Origin: an uncultured Oscillospiraceae bacterium
GTDB lineage: Bacteria > Bacillota > Clostridia > Oscillospirales > Acutalibacteraceae
Assembly (NCBI GenBank): GCA_900540535.1
Contig: UQGM01000062.1
Coordinates: 1 to 11,702, forward strand
Reading direction: 5' to 3'
Length of the DNA stretch: 11,702 nucleotides
Below the pieces are notes generated by a model, which saw only the letters and a program-made list of their open reading frames with translations, did not search any database and was not told the origin of the DNA. The translations under genes and the position numbers were made by a program. Below are positions 1-5,823 of the stretch, in pieces. Positions within the stretch are counted from its first letter, which is position 1, and every line of letters begins with the position of its first letter.

Positions 1-67
1 AGCAATTGAGGCAAAAGCTCGCTTCCTCAGGAACAGGGCTTTTACAGTTAGGACATAGCTTAATCAT
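1..67 (-). CDS. Zinc-ribbon protein, N-terminal fragment (runs off left edge)
   Basis: The first 22 codons of a minus-strand gene are visible, starting with ATG at 67 and continuing beyond base 1. The residues begin MIKLCPNCKSPVPEE and then show a second Cys-x2-Cys pair, so four cysteines (residues 5, 8, 19 and 22) form a zinc-ribbon knuckle. Such N-terminal zinc ribbons are common in Firmicutes membrane or regulatory proteins whose main domain follows, so the function of the whole protein cannot be told. The start is supported by an AAAGGA ribosome binding site 10 bases upstream and by a good promoter at 119-147. The gene lies 117 bases downstream of spmB on the same strand, but its own promoter argues for independent transcription. 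Confidence 0.75.
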   Translation of the reverse strand, partial: MIKLCPNCKSPVPEEASFCLNC

Positions 68-118
68 AATAAGACGATCCTTTAAATTCAAATTAAGAAA
101 ACTTGTTTTGCTATTTAT

Positions 119-147
119 AGAATATATTTAAAAAAGAATATTGTCAA
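119..147 (-). promoter_or_regulatory. Sigma-A promoter for the zinc-ribbon gene
   Basis: On the minus strand a perfect -35 box TTGACA (142-147) is followed after exactly 17 bases by the -10-like hexamer TATTCT (119-124). Transcription would start around 110-113, leaving a leader of about 45 bases before the ATG at 67. I saw no terminator hairpin between the spmB stop at 185 and this promoter, so read-through from spmB is also possible. Confidence 0.7.
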
Positions 148-184
148 CCTAATAGAGATATGTATATTTAAATTTGCAGCGTTT

Positions 185-706
185 CTATTTTCCCATAAGA
201 AGTGCCACGGAAATTGGGGCAAGCAAAAAGGATACGCAGTCAGCTATTAAAGCGGCTGCAAGGGTAAAGCGTGTTTTTTTAACTCCAACGGCGCCGTAAT
301 AAACTGTAACTGCATAAAATGTGGTTTCTGTTGACCCCATAATAACTGAGGCGACACGCCCTGAAAAGGAATCAGGACCGGCTGTTTTAAGAAGATCTTC
401 ATACATTGTCAGGGAACCGCTTCCTGAAACAGGGCTTAAAAGCACAAGGGGGAGCACATCTGAAGGTATGCCTGTAATGGAGGCTATGGGTTTCATAAAC
501 CAGAGAATTACGTCAAGACCGCCAGAGGCTTTTAATACTGATACAGCGGCCACCAGGGCGATTAGGGCAGGGAGTATACTTAAAAAGGTGCTGAAGCCTT
601 CCTTAGCGCCTTCTATAAAGCAGTCCATAACAGGAGTGCCTTTAATTAAGCCGTAAACTATTATAAATACCGCAGTAAGAGGCAAAATCCAGTCCGTGAA
701 GGTCAT
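185..706 (-). CDS. spmB: Spore maturation protein B (SpmB)
   Basis: This is a 173-residue integral membrane protein, close to the usual length of about 178 for SpmB. It is rich in hydrophobic segments and carries the family's glycine/serine-rich motifs: PVSGSGSL at residues 92-99 and MGSTETTFY at 123-131, within a nucleoside-recognition (Gate) type domain. In Bacillus subtilis SpmA and SpmB are needed for proper dehydration of the spore core; their biochemical activity is not established. The ATG at 706 directly abuts the spmA stop codon (707-709), and an AAGGAG ribosome binding site lies within the end of spmA, so the two genes are almost certainly one transcript and translationally coupled. 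In B. subtilis the pair follows dacB; no dacB is present next to it here. Confidence 0.93.
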   Translation of the reverse strand: MTFTDWILPLTAVFIIVYGLIKGTPVMDCFIEGAKEGFSTFLSILPALIALVAAVSVLKASGGLDVILWFMKPIASITGIPSDVLPLVLLSPVSGSGSLTMYEDLLKTAGPDSFSGRVASVIMGSTETTFYAVTVYYGAVGVKKTRFTLAAALIADCVSFLLAPISVALLMGK

Positions 707-1300
707 TTATCTTTTCTCCTTTTTGCGAAGGCTTATAGCTAAAATCTTAGCCGCTGTGATTCCGGCAGCGAGTGCTGCACAGGAGTTGAGCCATGCAGCA
801 GGCATGATTTCCATGGGGGTGGCACTGCCATATTGGCTTCGCAGCATTGCCACAGTGGTGGGGATAATATGCATGGCAGCAGTATTCATCACTACAAAAA
901 AAATCATATTGTCTGTGGCAATAAGAGGATTTTTGTTTTCCTGATTCATCAGTTTCATGGCTTTGATACCTAAAGGGGTGGCGGCGTTTCCAAGTCCAAG
1001 TATGTTGGCTGTAAGGTTCATTGAAATTGCACCTGCAACTTCAGAGTTCTTTTTAAGATTGGGAAAAATAAATTTAAGTACGGGATACATAAAAGCTCCT
1101 ATTTTTTCCGTAAGACCTGATTCGGTTGCTATTCGCATTAAACCGCTCCAAAGGCAAAGCATACCTAAAAGCTTTATTGCAAGTTCAACTCCGCTGTTGC
1201 CTGCCTCAATTAGAGCCGCAGAAACCGCCGACATATTTCCTAAAGCGGCAGCGGCAAAAAAGGAAAATATAATGATTGCAGGCCAAATTATATTCATCAT
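707..1300 (-). CDS. spmA: Spore maturation protein A (SpmA)
   Basis: This is a 197-residue polytopic membrane protein, essentially the same length as B. subtilis SpmA (about 196). The N-terminal segment is strongly hydrophobic, and the diagnostic motif NLTANILGLGNAATPLG lies at residues 95-111, followed by MNTAAMHIIPTTVA at 138-151. Together with SpmB it is required for spore core maturation and heat resistance in bacilli; the molecular role is unknown. Two ATG codons are in tandem (1300 and 1297); the first is 8 bases from a GAGG ribosome binding site, the second 11, so 1300 is preferred. The gene is divergent from the AbrB-type regulator, and a perfect 10-base inverted repeat sits just upstream (1318-1342). 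Presence of the pair marks the host as a spore former or a descendant of one. Confidence 0.94.
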   Translation of the reverse strand: MMNIIWPAIIIFSFFAAAALGNMSAVSAALIEAGNSGVELAIKLLGMLCLWSGLMRIATESGLTEKIGAFMYPVLKFIFPNLKKNSEVAGAISMNLTANILGLGNAATPLGIKAMKLMNQENKNPLIATDNMIFFVVMNTAAMHIIPTTVAMLRSQYGSATPMEIMPAAWLNSCAALAAGITAAKILAISLRKKEKR

Positions 1301-1317
1301 ATTGATTACCTCACTGT

Positions 1318-1342
1318 GTATAATTCCGGTGTGGAATTATAC
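1318..1342. promoter_or_regulatory. Perfect inverted repeat upstream of spmA (possible operator) with overlapping -10 box
   Basis: Two perfect 10-base arms, GTATAATTCC (1318-1327) and GGAATTATAC (1333-1342), flank a 5-base spacer. On the minus strand the distal arm contains TATAAT (1336-1341), which could be the -10 box of the spmA promoter, but I see no good -35 box 16-18 bases further upstream. The repeat ends 17 bases before the spmA ATG, leaving only the ribosome binding site between. A dimeric repressor bound here would block initiation; alternatively the repeat could form a short hairpin in the mRNA leader. I could not match it to a sporulation sigma factor consensus. Confidence 0.5.
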
Positions 1343-1408
1343 CCTTTAAATTCTACATTTTGCTACAAAAATCATTGTGACTTTTTACGACAGTTTATGT
1401 TTCAGATA

Positions 1409-1437
1409 TTGACATTTTTGCCATAAATTGGTATATT
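1409..1437 (+). promoter_or_regulatory. Sigma-A promoter for the AbrB-type regulator
   Basis: A perfect -35 TTGACA (1409-1414) is separated by 17 bases from TATATT (1432-1437), a 5/6 match to the -10 consensus. Transcription should start near 1444, about 29 bases before the ATG at 1473. This rules out the in-frame TTG at 1428, which lies inside the promoter spacer. Confidence 0.85.
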
Positions 1438-1472
1438 TTAGTAGAAGCAACGAGAAGAATAGGAGTGAGATT

Positions 1473-1727
1473 ATGAAGGCTACAGGAATAGTAAGTACGA
1501 TTGATGAAGTAGGACGTTTGGTACTTCCAAAGAAGATAAGAAACCAGTTGGATTTAAAGCAAGTAGAGATTTTTATTGATGGCGACAGTGTTGTATTAAA
1601 GAAATATAATCCTTCATGTATCTTTTGCGGAAGCGCAGATGCTACCGTAGAGTATCACGGCAAAAAGGTATGTTCAGCATGTATAGCAAAGCTTGAAAAG
1701 ATTTCAGATATTGCCGGAGAAAATTGA
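1473..1727 (+). CDS. AbrB/SpoVT-type transcription regulator with C-terminal Cys4 zinc finger
   Basis: This 84-residue protein starts with a swapped-hairpin AbrB DNA-binding domain (residues 1-46), recognised from MKATGIVSTIDEVGRLVLPKK, near-identical in pattern to the N-terminus of B. subtilis AbrB (STGIVRKVDELGRVVIP). AbrB-family proteins are dimeric or tetrameric transition-state regulators that repress post-exponential genes. Instead of the usual AbrB C-terminus there is a short domain with two Cys-x2-Cys pairs (Cys49/52 and Cys67/70) that should bind zinc; this architecture is recurrent in Clostridia. The ATG at 1473 is chosen because AGGAG lies 7 bases upstream (1461-1465) and because a longer reading frame from 1428 would begin inside the promoter. 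It is the only plus-strand gene here, monocistronic, divergent from spmA and closed by a hairpin terminator. Its targets cannot be inferred. Confidence 0.92.
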   Translation: MKATGIVSTIDEVGRLVLPKKIRNQLDLKQVEIFIDGDSVVLKKYNPSCIFCGSADATVEYHGKKVCSACIAKLEKISDIAGEN

Positions 1728-1747
1728 ATAAGATTTTGTTAAAAGAG

Positions 1748-1787
1748 AAAAACCACAATTCAAACTTATGTTTGAACTGTGGTTTTT
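1748..1787. terminator. Bidirectional rho-independent terminator between convergent genes
   Basis: An 18-base stem with a single mismatch, AAAAACCACAATTCAAAC (1748-1765) against 1770-1787, encloses a TTAT loop. It is A-rich on one side and T-rich on the other in both directions, so it can end both the AbrB-type transcript (stop at 1727) and the leftward envelope operon (stop at 1832). Confidence 0.88.
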
Positions 1788-1831
1788 ATTCTTTATGTTG
1801 CGGTTAGAAAGGAATGCCAAAATTGAAGCTG

Positions 1832-2797
1832 TTAAATTTTAGCGGAGTTTTTTTCGTATGCTTTTAAATCGTCGTTCCAGTGTTTATATTCTTCTTTGCC
1901 TCTGTGATCAGTTATTTCAAAATTATTTTTCAGATATTCACCAAGATATCCGGTAACTTTCTGAGCACCGTAAAAATTCAGGTGATCGCCCTTGTCGTAT
2001 GTATCTTTTTTCCAGTCAATTTTAAGTTCTTTGGTTAAAAGATTCATATCAAGGTATTTAATACCGTATTCCTTTGCGAGTTTTTCGACCCCGTTATGCT
2101 TTTCATAAGACCAGTTAACCGGTGAGGCAGTGTTCATCAGCACAAGCTGTATATTATTTTGCTTACAGTGTTCAGCAATTTTATTAAAGTAATGGGTGGA
2201 CATATCTGGAATTCTTTTAACCTTGTCAGTATGTACCATATATTCAGCCGGGCCTTCATAAGGAACGATTTTGCTGTTAAACCTGAAACCTTTAAGCTCA
2301 TCACGCCAGGTGTAACCCTTTGATTTTTTTAAATCTCCGACACCTAATTTCTTCCACCTGTTATGATATTCAAAAACAGGCATGAATTTGCTTGCGGCAT
2401 TTTGCATTGATCTGAAAATATCACTGAATCTGCCTTCTGAACGGTATAGAAGATTGGCTTCCAAAATAACAACTTTAGGCTTCTGAGACTGTGTAAACCT
2501 TGTAAGGAAGTCATAGGAATCCTGTATGTATTGACGTGAGGTACCGCAGACATAGGTTGTATATCCGTAATCACGCCATATCTGCATAGGAGAAAAGGAA
2601 GCATAGCTTTCGCTGTCACCTATAATGAGAATATCAATGGTGTTTGTTTTTTCGCCTAAGAAACCGTTTGCATATGAATTGTGCATGCTCTTATTATCTT
2701 TAGGAGAAACGATCCAGGAAATTCCGCTGAGCAGAATGCACAGTATCAATAAAAAAGCAGTCATTTTTAAAAATTTTTTAAAAACACGCATTACCAT
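1832..2797 (-). CDS. Membrane-anchored SGNH-hydrolase-like protein, DltD-like position, last gene of operon
   Basis: This 321-residue protein has a single N-terminal membrane anchor (about residues 9-29) and then an extracytoplasmic domain of the SGNH type. The nucleophile block is IIGDSES with Ser62, and the C-terminal block is GDHLNFYGA with His272 and neighbouring Asp268/Asp271, giving a plausible Ser-His-Asp triad. In Dlt, AlgJ/AlgX and Pat systems such an SGNH partner finishes transfer of the acyl group delivered by the MBOAT protein to the extracellular polymer; in Dlt this is DltD. Overall sequence is not classical DltD, whose block is GSSE rather than GDSE. The start at 2797 is preferred over the ATG at 2803 because AAGGAGG is 7 bases from the former but only 1 base from the latter. 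The ribosome binding site overlaps the MBOAT stop codon, indicating coupling. Confidence 0.82.
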   Translation of the reverse strand: MVMRVFKKFLKMTAFLLILCILLSGISWIVSPKDNKSMHNSYANGFLGEKTNTIDILIIGDSESYASFSPMQIWRDYGYTTYVCGTSRQYIQDSYDFLTRFTQSQKPKVVILEANLLYRSEGRFSDIFRSMQNAASKFMPVFEYHNRWKKLGVGDLKKSKGYTWRDELKGFRFNSKIVPYEGPAEYMVHTDKVKRIPDMSTHYFNKIAEHCKQNNIQLVLMNTASPVNWSYEKHNGVEKLAKEYGIKYLDMNLLTKELKIDWKKDTYDKGDHLNFYGAQKVTGYLGEYLKNNFEITDHRGKEEYKHWNDDLKAYEKNSAKI

Positions 2798-2809
2798 TTT
2801 CATTCCTCC

Positions 2810-4399
2810 TTAGAAACCGGCGTACATCGGGTCAACAGGAGCGTAGCCTATGCCGTATGCTCCAAAGACAATAATAGATAAAATAGCAGCGTAATAAACA
2901 GTCCATCTGATAGCGATATTTTTTTCGGCAAGCTTAGCGCCGGGAGAAATTCCTTTCTCACGCATTACGCTGACTGCAAATACAATTGCAATACCGATTA
3001 TTACAATTATGAAGTCTTTTCCGTCAAGACCAAGCTTTAAAAGACTTGAATCGGTAAAGACCTTGAAAGAAAAATCTGTGACCATAGTTTTAAACATGGC
3101 AAGACCTGCTCTGAGCCCCTGTGCTCTGAAGAAGAGCTCGCCGATGTTTACAAGTATGAAGGTTTTAATTATCTGCATAACAATATACGGACGGCTGTCA
3201 CGGCTTATGTGCAGTTTTTCAGTTACTTTTCTTACAGCAGGTAAAGTGATATTTCCTATGGAAATCATCAGGAAATGATAGAATCCGAAGAAAATATAAC
3301 TCCATGCGGAGCCGTGCCAGAGACCGTTGCAAAGCCATACAACACCTAAAGCGATAGTTCCGGAAACAAGAGGGCCGTAGTAGCTGCCGACCTTTTTTCT
3401 TGCCGATGAAGTGAGCTTTTTAAGGGGCTTTGTAAGTGAAAGGGGATAGTAAACGTAATCTCTGAACCATGTACCCAGTGTGATATGCCATCTTGTCCAG
3501 AATTCGGAAATGTTTTTTGAAAAGAAAGGCTGACGGAAGTTTTCGGGGATTTTTACACCGAATATTTCACCTACACCTATAACAATTTCCATTGTTCCTG
3601 AGAAATCCATGTACAGCTGGCATGTGTAGCAGAGCATTGCCACAAAAATCACTCCGCCGTTATAGTTCTGATAGTTATCGAAAACGGTCTTTACCAAAAG
3701 ATTAAGTCTGTCTGCAATAACTATCTTTTTGAAAAGTCCGAAAATTATACGCTGCATACCTCTTATAAGGTTTGCGTATACTATCCGATTACCTTCAAAA
3801 AGTTTAACGGCAGTATCGGAGTATCGGCATATGGGGCCTTCCATTATCACAGGGAAAAAGCTCATGAACAAAGCAAGTCTGCCGAGGTTTTTGTCTGCGC
3901 TGATTTTTCCTCTGTAAACGTCAACTATGTAAGATACTGCCTGTAAGGTGTAAAAGGAAATACCTATTGGTAAAGCGAATTTTTTAGCAGGAAAAAAGTC
4001 AGGCAATCCGATTAATGTCAGAAGATTGTTTGCGTTGGTACCGAAGAAGTGAAGGTATTTAAGGCACAGTAAAAGGCCTATATGCATAAATACCATAAGT
4101 GCCAAAACATATCTTTGCTTTCTTTTAATTTCAGCTTTTATGGCTTTACGGTCTTCTTTTTCGGCATCCTGCATTTTTAGTTTTCCGTCTGTGGCTATGG
4201 TATTGAGCCACAGACCGGCATAGTGAATTGCAAAAGTTGATAAAAGCAGGTAAATTATCAGTTTTCCGCTTATGCTCCAAAAGAATATGTAGCTTGCAAT
4301 AAGCAAAATTTTCCAGCGGTGCTTCTGCGGAGTTATAAAATGAAATCCGATAGTCAGAGGCAGAAGCAACAGCAGAAAGTCTGCGGTATGGTAAGACAT
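2810..4399 (-). CDS. MBOAT-family O-acyltransferase (DltB/AlgI/PatA-like)
   Basis: This 529-residue polytopic membrane protein belongs to the membrane-bound O-acyltransferase family. Diagnostic blocks are FWTRWHITLGTWFRDYVYYPL (residues 300-320; partial reading) and NGLWHGSAWSYIFFG (358-372), whose His362 corresponds to the invariant MBOAT histidine. The protein should take an acyl group from the cytosolic carrier protein encoded just upstream and deliver it to the outer face. The C-terminus ends PVDPMYAGF, resembling the F-x-Y-x-x-F tail of AlgI/PatA proteins and of DltX, in which the Tyr is proposed to be an acyl intermediate. The chosen ATG at 4399 overlaps the carrier protein stop by one base (TAATG) and has GGAGGAGG 4 bases upstream; the longer frame from 4435 would add 12 residues that overlap the carrier gene and lack a binding site. 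Confidence 0.92.
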   Translation of the reverse strand: MSYHTADFLLLLLPLTIGFHFITPQKHRWKILLIASYIFFWSISGKLIIYLLLSTFAIHYAGLWLNTIATDGKLKMQDAEKEDRKAIKAEIKRKQRYVLALMVFMHIGLLLCLKYLHFFGTNANNLLTLIGLPDFFPAKKFALPIGISFYTLQAVSYIVDVYRGKISADKNLGRLALFMSFFPVIMEGPICRYSDTAVKLFEGNRIVYANLIRGMQRIIFGLFKKIVIADRLNLLVKTVFDNYQNYNGGVIFVAMLCYTCQLYMDFSGTMEIVIGVGEIFGVKIPENFRQPFFSKNISEFWTRWHITLGTWFRDYVYYPLSLTKPLKKLTSSARKKVGSYYGPLVSGTIALGVVWLCNGLWHGSAWSYIFFGFYHFLMISIGNITLPAVRKVTEKLHISRDSRPYIVMQIIKTFILVNIGELFFRAQGLRAGLAMFKTMVTDFSFKVFTDSSLLKLGLDGKDFIIVIIGIAIVFAVSVMREKGISPGAKLAEKNIAIRWTVYYAAILSIIVFGAYGIGYAPVDPMYAGF

Positions 4400-4629
4400 T
4401 ATTCCTCCTCCTGAAGTCTGAGAATCATTTTCCAAAGACTGTCAGCTGAATTGAAATTTGCGGGGATGATTTCTACTGTGGGAACGGTAATATCAAATTC
4501 GTCCTCAATTTCGGAGACGATTGATAAAATAGCCAGTGAATCAAGACGATGAGCGTCGATAAGATCTGTGCAAGTTGTGTAATCAACATCGGGCTGAATT
4601 TCTTCAAGTATTTCAATTAATCTTTCCAT
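4399..4629 (-). CDS. Acyl/peptidyl carrier protein (DltC-like)
   Basis: This 76-residue acidic protein has the size and helical pattern of an acyl carrier protein. The phosphopantetheine attachment motif is LDSLA with Ser31, followed by the typical acidic recognition helix ending EIEDEFDITVP (residues 40-50). By position between an adenylating enzyme and an MBOAT it should play the DltC role: hold the activated amino acid as a thioester and dock to the MBOAT. It may also present the aminoacyl group to the adjacent decarboxylase. It starts 14 bases after the decarboxylase stop, with GAGG 8 bases upstream of the ATG. It has diverged enough from DltC that I do not give it that symbol. Confidence 0.88.
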   Translation of the reverse strand: MERLIEILEEIQPDVDYTTCTDLIDAHRLDSLAILSIVSEIEDEFDITVPTVEIIPANFNSADSLWKMILRLQEEE

Positions 4630-4643
4630 TTTTGTTACCTCTT

Positions 4644-5819
4644 TCAGTTAATATTTGATGTATTTAAAAAGTCTGTGGCAATTTCGTCTCTTATTACAAA
4701 AAAGCCGGACTCTTTTGAATATCCTAAAATTTTAGGAAGCGCTCTTGTCAGGAACAATGATATCCCTTCGGTCATACAGTAGGCACCGGTATTTTTAAAT
4801 ACAAATACGTCACCTTTATGAATTTCGCTTACGGGAAACTGTTTTACGAGAATATCGTTTACTGTGCAAAGTGCGCCGCAGATGGTTATGTTTTGATCTT
4901 CGCCTGTTCTGTCGGGAAGTGTTTCCATATATGGGATTTTCATAGCCATACTCTGTCCGTAATAACTTATGTGATTCATTCCGCCGTCGGTAATACAGTA
5001 TCTCTGACCACGGTTTGATTTAATGTCCACTGCCTTGGTAATATAAACACCGCAGGAAGCGGCAATAAATCTGCCAAGCTCCAGTATGATTTTACCGTCA
5101 AAATCGATTGAACCGAGAAGATTTGCAAATTCACACAGAAACTCACTTTCGTTAAATTCCTTATCCTCTCTGAAATAACTTACCGGAAGTCCAGGTCCGT
5201 ATTCCAGTTCCTCGGGAACAAAACCGTATTGTGTTTTAAGTTCCGAAAGAAATTCACTTAGTTTCTCTGTCTCTCTTGTGAGACGTTTCAGTGAAGTTTT
5301 CTGAGTCCCTGAAAAATACTGTATTCCGCAGATGTGTGCAAAGGGATGCTGCTCAGAGATAATCTCCTTTATCTCATCTTTCGTCATTCCGAACTGATTG
5401 CCGGAAGTGAGGCGGAGAAGTACATTTATTTCTCTTTCATATACCTGAGAATATTTTTTAAGCAGTTCCCATTGCCCAATAGATTCAGCAGTGTAAATTC
5501 CGATATCAGGATATTTCTCAATCATCATAGCGGTGTCTTTTTCGCTTTTATATACGCCGGAAATTACAAGCTGTTTCATGGGAATTTCCGATTTTACACA
5601 GACACTGAATTCTCCTGGGGAGCATACCTCAAGGCGCTCAGTAAGTTTGCTTAAAGGTTTTGCCAAAAAGGGATTCGCTTTCATAGCAAAGCAAAGTTCA
5701 GCGTGTTTCCCGAGAGTTTCATTGAGATATTCTATCCGATTCTTTAAAATATCAAAATCAAATATGTATGCGGGAGTGCCGTAGGTTTCGGCAGCATATT
5801 TTATTGTTTCTCTGTCCAT
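4644..5819 (-). CDS. Fold-type-III PLP-dependent amino acid decarboxylase (LysA/BtrK-like)
   Basis: This 391-residue protein has the alanine-racemase-like barrel plus decarboxylase C-terminal domain of the DAP/ornithine decarboxylase superfamily. The PLP lysine is Lys47 in CFAMKANP; SPGE lies at 67-70; the phosphate-binding region includes YGPGLPV (207-213) and ELGRF (247-251); GALCTVND (315-322) carries the active-site Cys318 and Asp322; and GAYCMTEG (345-352) supplies the aromatic residue contacting PLP. LysA's usual H-x-GSQ block is FSGTQ here (169-173) and its GGG-x-G loop is GPGLP, so it is not a standard lysine enzyme. Such decarboxylases next to an adenylating enzyme and a carrier are known in butirosin biosynthesis (BtrK, which decarboxylates carrier-bound glutamate) and in exosortase-associated loci. 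It starts 4 bases after the adenylating enzyme with GAGG 7 bases upstream of the ATG. A racemase-like activity is less likely. Substrate unknown. Confidence 0.87.
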   Translation of the reverse strand: MDRETIKYAAETYGTPAYIFDFDILKNRIEYLNETLGKHAELCFAMKANPFLAKPLSKLTERLEVCSPGEFSVCVKSEIPMKQLVISGVYKSEKDTAMMIEKYPDIGIYTAESIGQWELLKKYSQVYEREINVLLRLTSGNQFGMTKDEIKEIISEQHPFAHICGIQYFSGTQKTSLKRLTRETEKLSEFLSELKTQYGFVPEELEYGPGLPVSYFREDKEFNESEFLCEFANLLGSIDFDGKIILELGRFIAASCGVYITKAVDIKSNRGQRYCITDGGMNHISYYGQSMAMKIPYMETLPDRTGEDQNITICGALCTVNDILVKQFPVSEIHKGDVFVFKNTGAYCMTEGISLFLTRALPKILGYSKESGFFVIRDEIATDFLNTSNIN

Positions 5820-5823
5820 TTCT

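Noticed and set aside
1428..1472. An N-terminal extension of the AbrB-type protein from a TTG at 1428.
   Set aside because: This start lies within the 17-base spacer of the gene's own sigma-A promoter and lacks a ribosome binding site; the ATG at 1473 has AGGAG at ideal spacing and gives the family's normal N-terminus.
2344..2619. A 91-codon minus-strand frame inside the SGNH gene.
   Set aside because: It is an alternative frame of a gene with clear catalytic motifs and shows no recognisable domain.
4400..4435. A 12-residue N-terminal extension of the MBOAT protein from 4435.
   Set aside because: It overlaps the carrier protein gene and lacks a ribosome binding site, whereas the ATG at 4399 has GGAGGAGG just upstream and a TAATG overlap with the preceding stop.
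5533..5784. Overlapping plus-strand open frames opposite the decarboxylase and other operon genes (also near 321-656, 957-1349, 3009-3278 and 8968-9255).
   Set aside because: They lie entirely opposite well-supported genes, have no family resemblance, and lack convincing ribosome binding sites or promoters.
4644..5819. Alanine racemase supplying D-alanine to a normal Dlt system.
   Set aside because: Although the fold is related, the GxxC-x3-D block and the C-terminal aromatic block are hallmarks of the decarboxylase group; a racemase is kept only as a minor alternative.
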